A DNA stretch of 64,000 nucleotides, from contig NW_003148901.1 in NCBI RefSeq assembly GCF_000003605.2, forward strand, positions 51,563 through 115,562. The letters are read 5' to 3'. Source of the stretch: Saccoglossus kowalevskii. Its lineage: Eukaryota; Hemichordata; Enteropneusta; Harrimaniidae. The notes beneath the pieces were generated by a model. It was not told where the DNA came from and searched no databases. It was given only the letters and a program-made list of their open reading frames with translations. Position numbers and translations under genes: made by a program. Positions 44,401 to 56,960 of this stretch are shown one piece after another. Position 1 is the stretch's first letter, and each line of letters opens with the position of its first letter.

Positions 44401-46920
44401 TAACTTGAAAATTCTCCAGATTCACATTCATGCACACAGTAATATGAATTATACCAACATATTATGTATAACTTGGCAGTTATCCAGATTCACATTCATG
44501 CACACAGTAATATGAATTATGACAACATATTATGTATAACTTGGCAATTATTCAGATTCACATTCATGCACACAGTAACATGAATTATGGCAACATATTC
44601 TGTATAACTTGGCAATTATCCAGATTCACATTCATGCACACAGTAAAATGAATTATGGCAACATATTATGTATAACTTGGCTATTATCCAGATTCACATT
44701 CATGCACACAGTAACATGAACTATGGCAACATATTATGTATAACTTGGCAATTATCCAGATTCACATTCATGCACACAGTAACATGAATTATGCCAACAT
44801 ATTATGTATAACTTGGCAATTCTCCAGATTCACATTCATGCACACAGTAATATGAATTATGCCAACATATTATGTATAACTTGGCAGTTATCCAGATTCA
44901 CATTCATGCACACAGTAATATGAATTATGACAACATATTATGTATAACTTGGCAATTATTCAGATTAACATTCATGCACACAGTAACATGAACTATGGCA
45001 ACATATTATGTATAACTTGGCAATTATCCAGATTAACATTCATGCACACAGTAACATGAATTATGCCAACATATTATGTATAACTTGGCAATTATCCAGA
45101 TTCACATTCATGCACACAGTAACATGAATTATGGCAACATATTATGTATAACTTGGCAATTATCTAGATTAACATTCATGCACACAGTAACATGAATTAT
45201 GTCAACATATTATGTATAACTTGGCAATTATCCAGATTCACATTCATGCACAGTGACATGAATTATGCCAACATATTATGTATAACTTGGCAATTATTCA
45301 GATTCACATTCATGCACACAGTAATATGAATTATGGCAACATATTATGTATAACTTGGCTATTATCCAGATTCACATTCATGCACACAGTAACATGAATT
45401 ATGACAACATATTATGTATAACTTGGCAATCGTCCATATTCACATTCATGCACACAGTAACATGAATTATGGCAACATATTATGTATAACTTGGCAATCT
45501 TCCATATTCACATTCATGCACACACTAACGTGAATTATGGCAACATATTATGTATAACTTGGCTATTATCCAGATTCACATTCATGCACACAGTAACATA
45601 AATTATGGCAACATATTATGTATAACTTGGCTATTATCGAGATTGACATTCATGCACACAGTAACATGAATTATGGCAACATATTATGCATAACTTGAAA
45701 ATTCTCCAGATTCACATTCATGCACACAGTAATATGAATTATACCAACATATTATGTATAACTTGGCAGTTATCCAGATTCACATTCATGCACACAGTAA
45801 TATGAATTATGACAACATATTATGTATAACTTGGCAATTATTCAGATTCACATTCATGCACACAGTAATATGAATTATGACAACATATTATGTATAACTT
45901 GGCAATTATTCAGATTCACATTCATGCACACAGTAACATGAATTATGGCAACATATTATGTATAACTTGGCAGTTATCCAGATTCACATTCATGCACACA
46001 GTAATATGAATTATGCCAACATATTATGTATAACTTGGCAATTATCCAGATTCACATTCATGCGCGCAGTAACATGAATTATGCCAACATATTATGTATA
46101 ACTTGGCTATTATCCAGATTCACATTCATGCACACAGTAACATAAATTATGGCAACATATAATGTATAAATTGGCAATTATCCAGATTCACATTCATGCA
46201 CACAGTAACATAAATTATGGCAACATATTATGTATAACTTGGCAATTATCCAGATTCACATTCATGCACACAGTAACATGAATTATGCCAACATATTATG
46301 TATAACATGGCAATTCTCCAGATTCACATTCATGCACACAGTAATATGAATTATGCCAACATATTATGTATAACTTGGCAGTTATCCAGATTCACATTCA
46401 TGCACACAGTAATATGAATTATGACAACATATTATGTATAACTTGGCAATTATTCAGATTCACATTCATGCACACAGTAACATGAACTATGGCAACATAT
46501 TATGTATAACTTGGCAATTATCCAGATTAACATTCATGCACACAGTAACATGAATTATGGCAACATACTATGTATAACTTGGCTATTATCCAGATTCACA
46601 TTCATGCACACAGTAACATGAATTATGACAACATATTATGTATAACTTGGCAATCGTCCATATTCACATTCATGCACACAGTAACATGAATTATGGCAAC
46701 ATATTATGTATAACTTGGCAATCTTCCATATTCACATTCATGCACACACTAACGTGAATTATGGCAACATATTATGTATAACTTGGCTATTATCCAGATT
46801 CACATTCATGCACAAAGTAACATAAATTATGGCAACATATTATGTATAACTTGGCTATTATCGAGATTGACATTCATGCACACAGTAACATGAATTATGG
46901 CAACATATTATGTATAACTT
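44401..46920 (+). repeat. 18-19-monomer tandem duplication
   Basis: TAACTTGAAAATTC occurs at 44401 and 45691 (1290 bp, 19 x 68 - 2, the two bases being lost in CATGCACAGTGAC near 45247). CACACTAACG occurs at 45521 and 46745 (1224 bp, 18 x 68), with CCAGATTAAC and GGCTATTATCGAGATTGAC in both. The block CCAGATTAAC to ATTATCGAGATTGAC recurs at about 59150-60000, where CACACTAACG is at 59847. Confidence 0.88.
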
Positions 46921-47039
46921 GGCTATTATGCAGATTCACATTCATGCACACAGTAACATGAATTATGACAACATATTATGTATAACTTGGCAATTATCCA
47001 GATTCACATTCATGCAGACAGTAACATGAATTATGCCAA

Positions 47040-48340
47040 CATATTATGTATAACTTATCACTTCTCCAGATTCACATTCATGCACACAGTAATATGAATT
47101 ATACCAACATATTATGTATAACTTGGCAATTATTCAGATTCACATTCATGCACACAGTAACATGAATTATGGCAACATATTCAGTATAACTTGGCAATTA
47201 TCCAGATTCACATTCATGCACAGAGTAACATGAATTATGGCAACATATTATGTATAACTTGGCAATTATCCAGATTCACATTCATGCACACAGTAACATG
47301 AACTATGGCAACATATTATGTATAACTTGGCAATTATCCAGATTCACATTCATGCACACAGTAACATGAATTATGCCAACATATTATGGATAACTTGGCA
47401 ATTATTCAGATTCACATTCATGCACACAGTAACATGAATTATGCGAACATATTATGTATAACTTGGCTATTATTCAGATTCACATTCATGCACACAGTAA
47501 CATGAAATATGACAACATATTATGTATAACTTGGCAATTATCCAGATTCACATTCATGCACACAGTAACATGAATTATGGCAACATATTATGTATAACTT
47601 GGCAATTATCCAGATTCACATTCATGCACACAGTAACATGAATTATGCCAACATATTATGTATAACTTGGCTATTATTCAGATTCACATTCATGGACACA
47701 GTAACATGAATTATGACAACATATTATGTATAACTTGGCAATTATCCAGATTCACATTCATGCACACAGTAACAAGAAATATGCCAACATATTATGTATA
47801 ACTTGGCAATTATCCAGATTCACATTCATGAACACAGTAACATGAATTATGCCAACATATTATGTATAACTTGGCTATTATCCAGATTCACATTCATGTA
47901 CACAGTAACATGAATTATGCCAACATATTATGTATAACTTGGCAATTATCCAGATTCACATTCATGCACACAGGAACATGAATTATGGCAACATATTATG
48001 TATAACTTGGCTATTATTCAGATTCATATTCATGCACACAGTAAATTGATATATGACAACATATTATGTATAACTTGGCAATTATCCAGATTCACATTCA
48101 TGCACACAGTAACATGAATTATGGCAACATATTATGTATAACTTGGCAATTATCCAGATTCACATTCATGCACACAGTAACATGAATTATGCCAACATAT
48201 TATGTATAACTTGGCTATTATCCAGATTCACATTCATGCACACAGTAACATGTATTATGGCAACATATTATGTATAACTTGGCAATTATCCAGATTCACA
48301 TTCATGCACACAGTAACATGAACTATGGCAACATATTATG
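47040..48340 (+). repeat. HOR block G, copy 2
   Basis: It matches 33110-34380 in monomer order, with ATATTCAGTATAAC at 47180 and ATTATGGATAAC near 47386. It has private changes such as CATGGACAC near 47693, GTAAATTGATATATGAC near 48042 and GTAACATGTATTATGG near 48246. A third, shorter copy follows at about 49150-49800, 2108 bp on (31 monomers exactly), with ATTATAGATAAC in place of ATTATGGATAAC. Confidence 0.88.
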
Positions 48341-48996
48341 TATAACTTGGCAATTATCCAGATTCACATTCATGCACACAGTAACAAGAAATATGCCAAC
48401 ATATTATGTATAACTTGGCAATTATCCAGATTCACATTCATGAACACAGTAACATGAAGTATGCCAACATATTATGTATAACTTGGCTATTATCCAGATT
48501 CACATTCATGTACACAGTAACATGAATTATGCCAACATATTATGTATAACTTTGCAATTATCCAGATTCACATTCATGCACACAGCAACATGAATTATGG
48601 CAACATATTATGTATAACTTGGCTATTATTCAGATTCACATTCATGCACACAGTAAATTGAAATATGACAACATATTATGTATAACTTGCCAATTATCCA
48701 GATTCACATTCATGCACACAGTAACATGAATTATGGCAACATATTATGTATAACTTGGCAATTATCCAGATTCACATTCATGCACACAGTAACATGAATT
48801 ATGCCAACATATTATGTATAACTTGGCTATTATCCAGATTCACATTCATGCACACAGTAACATGAATTATGGCAACATATTATGTATAACTTGGCAATTA
48901 TCCAGATTCACATTCATGCACACAGTAACATGAACTATGGCAACATATTATGTATAACTTGGCAATTATCCAGATTCACATTCATGCACTCAGTAA
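47773..48996 (+). repeat. 612-bp (9-monomer) tandem duplication
   Basis: CAAGAAATATGCC begins at 47773 and 48385, 612 bp apart. Both copies run through CATGAACAC, GGCTATT with CATGTACAC, GGAAC or GCAAC, GTAAATTG, plain monomers, GGCTATT and GAACTATGG. Differences between the copies (GAAGTATGCC, TTTGCAATT, TTGCCAATT in the second) are few, pointing to a recent event. Confidence 0.9.
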
Positions 48997-49940
48997 CATG
49001 AACTATGACAACATATTATGTATAACTTGGCAATTATCCAGATTCACATTCATGCACACATGAACATGAATTATGGCAACATATTATGTATAACTTGGCA
49101 ATTATCCAGATTCACATTCATGCAGACAGTAACATGAATTATGCCAACATATTATGTATAACTTATCACTTCTCCAGATTCACATTCATGCACACAGTAA
49201 TATGAATTATACCAACATATTATGTATAACTTGGCAATTATTCAGATTCACATTCATGCACACAGTAACATGAATTATGGCAACATATTCAGTATAACTT
49301 GGCAATTATCCAGATTCACATTCATGCACAGAGTAACATGAATTATGGCAACATATTATGTATAACTTGGCAATTATCCAGATTCACATTCATGCACACA
49401 GTAACATGAACTATGGCAACATATTATGTATAACTTGGCAATTATCCAGATTCACATTCATGCACACAGTAACATGAATTATGCCAACATATTATAGATA
49501 ACTTGGCAATTATTCAGATTCACATTCATGCACACAGTAACATGAATTATGCGAACATATTATGTATAACTTGGCTATTATTCAGATTCACATTCATGCA
49601 CACAGTAACATGAAATATGACAACATATTATGTATAACTTGGCAATTATCCAGATTCACATTCATGCACACAGTAACATGAATTATGGCAACATATTATG
49701 TATAACTTGGCAATTATCCAGATTCACATTCATGCACACAGTAACATGAATTATGCCAACATATTATGTATAACTTGGCTATTATCCAGATTCACATTCA
49801 TGCACACAGTAACATGAATTATGGCAACATATTATGTATAACTTGGCAATTATCCAGATTCACATTCATGCACACAGTAACATGAACTATGGCAACATAT
49901 TATGTATAACTTGGCAATTATCCAGATTCACATTCATGCA

Positions 49941-50260
49941 CACAGTACAAGAAATATGCCAACATATTATGTATAACTTGGCAATATCCAGATCACATTC
50001 ATGCATCAGTAACATGAATTATGGCAACATATTATGTATAACTTGGCTATATCCAGATTCACATTCATGCACACAATAACATGAATTATGACAATATACT
50101 ATGTATAAATTGGCAATCGTCCATATTCACATTCATGCACACAGTAACATGAATTATGGCAACATATTATGTATAACTTGGCTATTATCCAGATTCACAT
50201 TCATGCACACAGTAACATGAATTATGGCAACATATTATGTATAACTTGGCAAATTATCTA
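49941..50260 (+). other. Cluster of one-base indels at a HOR block junction
   Basis: Five one-base deletions and one insertion fall within about 320 bp: CAGTACAAG for CAGTAACAAG, GGCAATATCC, CAGATCACATT, CATGCATCAG, GGCTATATCC, and GGCAAATTATC. The sum, -4, matches the marker spacing across the region (49551 to 50771 is 1220 = 18 x 68 - 4). Upstream sequence follows the order of 48.4-49.0 kb, while downstream follows block B of 1199. The surroundings have far fewer indels. It may be poorly polished sequence at an assembly join, or a real exchange scar. Confidence 0.75.
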
Positions 50261-50990
50261 GATTCACATTCATGCACACAGTAACATGAATTATGGCAAC
50301 ATATTATGTATAACTTGACAATTATCTAGATTCACATTCATGCACACAGTAACATAAATTATGCCAACATATTATGTATAACTTGGCAATTATCCAGATT
50401 CACATTCATGCACACAGTAACATGAATTATGCCAACATATTATGTATAACTTGGCTATTATTCAGATTCACATTCATGCACACAGTAACATGAAATATGA
50501 CAACATATTATGTATAACTTGGCAATTATCCAGATTCACATTCATGCACACAGTAACATGAATTATGGCAACACATTATGTATAACTTGGCAATTATCCA
50601 GATTCACATTCATGTACACAGTAACATGAATTATGCCAACATATTATGTATAACTTGGCTATTATTCAGATTCACATTCATGCACACAGTAATATGAATT
50701 ATGCCAACATATTATGTATAACTTGGCAATTATTCAGATTCACATTCATGCACACAGTAACATGAATTATGCGAACATATTATGTATAACTTGGCTATTA
50801 TTCAGATTCACATTCATGCACACAGTAACATGAAATATGACAACATATTATGTATAACTTGGCAATTATCCAGATTCACATTCATGCATACAGTAACATG
50901 AATTATGGCAACATATTATGTATAACTTGGCAATTATCCAGATTCACATTCATGCACACAGTAACATGAATTATGCCAACATATTATGTA
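50073..50990 (+). repeat. HOR block B, copy 2
   Basis: It repeats the order starting at 1199: CAATAACATG, GACAATATACTATG, TAAATTGGCAATCGTCC, GGCTATT, ATTATCTAG, TTGACAATTATCTAG with CATAAATTATGCC, then the ATGCGAAC module (50771). It differs by the GGCAAATTATC insertion near 50250 and by GGCTATTATTCAG where copy 1 has TATTGAG. Confidence 0.83.
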
Positions 50991-53020
50991 TAACTTGGCT
51001 ATTATTCAGATTCACATTCATGCACACAGTAACATGAATTATGACAACATATTATGTATAACTTGACAATTATCCAGATTCACATTCATGCACACAGTAA
51101 CAAGAAATATGCCAACATATTATGTATAACTTGGCAATTATCCAGATTCACATTCATGAACACAGTAACATGAATTATGCCAACATATTATGTATAACTT
51201 GGCTATTATCCAGATTCACATTCATGTACACAGTAACATGAATTATGCCAACATATTATGTATAACTTGGCAATTATCCAGATTCACATTCATGCACACA
51301 GGAACATGAATTATGGCAACATATTATGTATAACTTGGCTATTATTCAGATTCACATTCATGCACACAGTAAATTGAAATATGACAACATATTATGTATA
51401 ACTTGGCAATTATCCAGATTCACATTCATGCACACAGTAACATGAATTATACCAACATATTATGTATAACTTGGCTATTATCCAGTTTCACATTCATGCA
51501 CACAGTAACATGAATTATGGCAACATATTATGTATAACTTGGCAATTATCCAGATTCACATTCATGCACACAGTAACATGAACTATGGCAACATATTATG
51601 TATAACTTGGCAATTATCCAGATTCACATTCATGCACTCAGTAACATGAACTATGACAACATATTATGTATAACTTGGCAATTATCAAGATTCACATTCA
51701 TGCACACAGTAACATGAATTATGCCAACATATTATGTATAACTTGGCAATTATTCAGATTCACATTCATGCACACAGTAACATGAATTATGGCAACATAT
51801 TCTGTATAACTTGGCAATTATCCAGATTCACCTTCATGCATACAGTAGCATGAATTATGGCAACATATTATGTATAACTTGGCAATTATCCAGATTCACA
51901 TTCATGCACACAGTAACATGAATTATGGCAACATATTATGTATAACTTGGCAATTATCTAGATTAACATTCATGCACACAGTAACATGAATTATGTCAAT
52001 ATATTATTATAACTTGGCAATTATCCAGATTCACATTCATGCACAGGGGAACATGAATTATGCCAACATATTATGCATAACTTGGCATTTATCCAGATTC
52101 ACATTCATGCACACATGAACATGAATTATGGCAACATATTATGTATAACTTGGCAGTTATCCAGATTCACATTCATGCACACAGTAATATGAATTATGAC
52201 AACATATTATGTATAACTTGGCAATTATTCAGATTCACATTCATGCACACAGTAACATGAATTATGGCAACATATTCTGTATAACTTGGCAATTATCCAG
52301 ATTTACATTCATGCACACAGTAACATGAATTATGGCAACATATTATGTATAACTTGGCAATTATCCAGATTCACATTCATGCACACAGTAACATGAACTA
52401 TGGCAACATATTGTGTATAACTTGGCAATTATCCAGATTCACATTCATGCACACAGTAACATGAATTATGCCAACATATTATGTATAACTTGGCAATTCT
52501 CCAGAGTCACATTCATGCACACAGTAACATGAATTATTGCATCATATTATGTATAACTTGGCAATTATCTAGATTAACATTCATGCACACAGTAACATGA
52601 ATTATGACAACATATTATGTATAACTTGGCAATTATCCAGATTCACATTCATGCACACATGAACATGAATTATGGCAACATATTATTATAACTTGGCAAT
52701 TATCCAGATTCACATTCATGCACAGGGAACATGAATTATGCCAACATATTTTGCATAACTTGGCAATTATCCAGATTCACATTCATGCACACAGTAACAT
52801 GAATTATGGCAACATATTATGTATAACTTGGCTATTATCCAGATTCACATTCATGCACACAGTGACATGAAATATGCCAACATATTATGTATAACTTGGC
52901 AATTATCCAGATTCACATTCATGCACACAGTGACATGAATTATGCCAACATATTATGTATAACTTGGCAATTATTCAGATTCACATTCATGCACACAGTA
53001 ACATGAATTATGGCAACATA
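50991..53020 (+). repeat. Mosaic satellite stretch, no gene
   Basis: It holds pieces of block G (CAAGAAAT at 51101, GTAAATTGAAAT near 51371), block A (GCACTCAG near 51636), CACAGGGGAAC near 52043, an isolated ATTGCATCAT monomer at 52536 otherwise found only at 9.4-11.2 kb, and shortened monomers with ATATTATTATAAC. All of it is satellite. Confidence 0.87.
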
Positions 53021-53023
53021 TTA

Positions 53024-53060
53024 TGTATACTGGCAATATCTAGATTCACATCATGCACAC
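53024..53060 (+). other. Short cluster of deletions at a HOR block junction
   Basis: One monomer reads GTATACTGGCAATATCTAG and then TTCACATCATGC. It has lost bases in three places relative to GTATAACTTGGCAATTATC and TTCACATTCATGC. Immediately downstream the order is that of 14285 onward (block E), whereas upstream follows a different string. The pattern resembles the cluster at 49941-50260. Confidence 0.7.
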
Positions 53061-53089
53061 AGTAACATGAATTATGGCAACATATTATG

Positions 53090-54010
53090 TATAACTTGAC
53101 AATTATCTAGATTCACATTCATGCACACAGTAACATGAATTATGCCAACATATTATGTATAACTTGGCAATTATCCAGATTCATATTCATGTACACAGTA
53201 ACATGAATTATGGCAACTTATTATGTATAACTTGGCAGTTATCCAGATTCACATTCATGCACACAGGAACATGAATTATGGCAACATATTATGTATAACT
53301 TGGCAATTATCCAGATTCATATTCATGCACACAGTAACATGAATTATGGCAACATATTATGTATAACTTGGCAGTTATCCAGAATCACATTCATGCACAC
53401 AGGAACATGAATTATGGCAACATATTATGTATAACTTGGCTATTATCCAAATTCACATTCATGTATACAGTAACATGAATTATGCCAACATATTGTGTAT
53501 AACTTGGCAATTATCCAGATTCACATTCATGCACACAGAAACATGTATTATGGCAACATATTATGTATAACTTGGCTAATATTCAGATTCTCATTCATGC
53601 ACACAGTAACATGAAATATGCCAACATATTATGTGTAACTTGGCAATTATCCAGATTCACATTCATGCACACAGTAACATGAACTATGGCAACATGTTAT
53701 GTATAACTTGGCAATTATCTATATTCACATTCATGCACACAGTAACATGAAGTATGCCAACATATTATGTATAACTTGGCTAATCAGATTCACATTCATG
53801 CACACAGGAACATGAATTATGACAACATATTATGTATAACTCGGCAATTATTCAGATTCACATTCATGCCCACAGTAACATGAATTATGGCAACATATTA
53901 TGTATAACTTGGCAATTATCCAGATTCACATTCATGCACACAGTAACATGAATTATGGCAACATATTATGTATAACTTGGCAGTTATCCAGATTCACATT
54001 CATGCATACA
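53090..54010 (+). repeat. HOR block E, copy 3
   Basis: TATTCATGTA is at 53184 and the full block E order follows, including GGCTAATCAG and GCATACAGTAATATGAAATATGAC as in copy 2. It lies 38800 bp from copy 2. Only one ACTCGGC monomer is kept where copy 2 has two. Private changes are AACATGTTATG near 53694 and CATGCCCACAG near 53866. Confidence 0.9.
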
Positions 54011-56330
54011 GTAATATGAAATATGACAACATATTATGTATAACTTGGCAATTATTCAGATTCACATTCATGCACACAGTAACATGAATTATGGCAACAT
54101 ATTCTGTATAACTTGGCAATTATCCAGATTCACATTCATGCACACAGTAACATGAATTATGGCAACATATTATGTATAACTTGGCAATTATCCAGATTCA
54201 CATTCATGCACACAGTAACATGAACTATGGCAACATATTATGTATAACTTGGCAATTATCCAGATTCACATTCATGCACACAGTAACATGAATTATGCCA
54301 ACATATTATGTATAACTTGGCAATTATTCAGATTCACATTCATGCACACAGTAACATGAATTATGCGAACATATTATGTATAACTTGGCTATTATTCAGA
54401 TTCACATTCATGCACACAGTAACATGAATTATGTCAACATATTATAATAACTTGGCAATTATCCAGATTCACATTCATGCACAGGGGAACATGAATTATG
54501 GCAACATATTATGTATAACTTGGCAATTATCCAGATTCACATTCATGCACTCAGTAACATGAATTATGCCAACATATTATGTATAACTTGGCAATTCTCC
54601 AGATTCACATTCATGCACACAGTAACATGAATTATGCCAACATATTATGTATAACTTATCACTTCTCCAGATTCACATTCATGCACACAGTAATATGAAT
54701 TATACCAACATATTATGTATAACTTGGCAGTTATCCAGATTTACATTCATGCCACAGTAATATGAATTATGTCAACATATTATGTATAACTTGGCAATTA
54801 TTCAGATTCACATTCATGCACACAGTAACATGAATTATGGCAACATATTCTGTATAACTTGGCAATTATCCAGATTCACATTCATGCACACAGTAACATG
54901 AATTATGCCAACATATTATGTATAACTTATCACTTCTTCAGATTCACATTCATGCACACAGTAATATGAATTATACCAACATATTATGTATAACTTGGCA
55001 ATTATCCAGATTCACATTCATGCACACAGGAACATGAATTATGGCAACATATTATGTATAACTTGGCTATTATTCAGATTCACATTCATGCACACAGTAA
55101 ATTGAAATATGACAACATATTATGTATAACTTGGCAATTATCCAGATTCACATTCATGCACACAGTAACATGAATTATGGCAACATATTATGAATAAATT
55201 GGCAATTATCCAGATTCACATTCATGCACACAGTAACATGAATTATGCCAACATATTATGTATAGCTTGGCTATTATTCAGATTCACATTCATGCACACA
55301 GTAACATGAATTATGCCAACATATTATGTATAACTTGGCAATTCTCCAGATTCACATTCATGCACACAGTGACATGAATTATGGCAACATATTATGAATA
55401 AATTGGCAATTATCCAGATTCACATTCATGCACACAGTAACATGAATTATGCCAACATATTATGTATAACTTGGCTATTATCCAGATTCACATTCATGCA
55501 CACAGTAACATGAATTATGCCAACATATTATGTATAACTTGGCTATTATTCAGATTCACATTCATGCACACAGTAACATGAATTATGCCAACATATTATG
55601 TATAACTTGGCAATTATTCAGATTCACATTCATGCACACAGTAACATGAATTATGCCAACATATTATGTATAACTTGGCAATTCTCCAGATTCACATTCA
55701 TGCACACAGTGACATGAATTATGGCAACATATTATGAATAAATTGGCAATTATCCAGATTCACATTCATGCACACAGTAACATGAATTATGCCAACATAT
55801 TATGTATAACTTGGCTATTATCCAGATTCACATTCATGCACCATGTAACATGAATTATGGCAACATATTATGTATAACTTGGCAATTATCCAGATTCACA
55901 TTCATGCACACAGTAACATGAACTATGGCAACATATTATGTATAACTTGGCAATTATCCAGATTCACATTCATGCACACAGTAACATGAACTATGACAAC
56001 ATATTATGTATAACTTGGCAATTATCCAGATTCACATGCATGCACACAGTAACATGAATTATGCCAACATATTATGTATAACTTGGCATTTCTCCAGATT
56101 CACATTCATGCACACAGTAATATGAATTATACCAACATATTATGTATAACTTGGCAGTTATCCAGATTCACATTCATGCACAAAGTAATATGAATTATGA
56201 CAACATATTATGTATAACTTGGCAATTATCCTGATTCACATTCATGCACACAGTAACATAAATTATGGCAACATATTATGTATAACTTGGCAATTATCCA
56301 GATTCACATTCATGCACACAGTAACATGAA
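54011..56330 (+). repeat. Mosaic satellite stretch, no gene
   Basis: It contains the ATGCGAAC module (54365), an ATATTATAATAAC monomer, the TATCACTTCTCC/CATGCCACAG group of block F, GTAAATTGAAAT near 55098, and three ATGAATAAATTGG monomers (about 55192, 55393, 55734). ATTCTCC with GTGAC then ATGAATAAATTGG occurs twice, about 340 bp apart. A single CACCATGTAAC variant lies near 55840. Confidence 0.86.
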
Positions 56331-56960
56331 TTATGCCAACATATTATGTATAACTTGGCTATTATCCAGATTCACATTCATGCACACAGTAACATGAATT
56401 ATGGCAACATATTATGTATAACTTGGCAATTATCCAGATTCACATTCATGCACACAGTAACATGAACTATGGCAACATATTATGTATAACTTGGCAATTA
56501 TCCAGATTCACATTCATGCGCTCAGTAACATGAACTATGACAACATATTATGTATAACTTGGCAATTATCCAGATTCACATTCATGCACACAGTAACATG
56601 AATTATGCCAACATATTATGTATAACTTGGCACTTCTCCAGATTCACATTCATGCACACAGTAATATGAATTATACCAACATATTATGTATAACTTGGCA
56701 GTTATCCAGATTCACATTCATGCACACAGTAATATGAATTATGACAACATATTATGTATAACTTGGCAATTATTCAGATTCACATTCATGCACACAGTAA
56801 CATGAATTATGGCAACATATTCTGTATAACTTGGCAATTATCCAGATTCACATTCATGCACACAGTAACATGAATTATGGCAACATATTATGTATAACTT
56901 GGCAATTATCCAGATTCACATTCATGCACACAGTACATGAACTATGGCAATATATTGTGT
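56330..56960 (+). repeat. HOR block A, copy 3
   Basis: The order of 1-655 recurs with GCGCTCAG (near 56519) in place of GCACTCAG and without the CACATGAACATG monomer. It ends in CAGTACATGAAC (one-base deletion near 56933) and ATATATTGTG, where it passes into block F copy 2. Confidence 0.82.
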
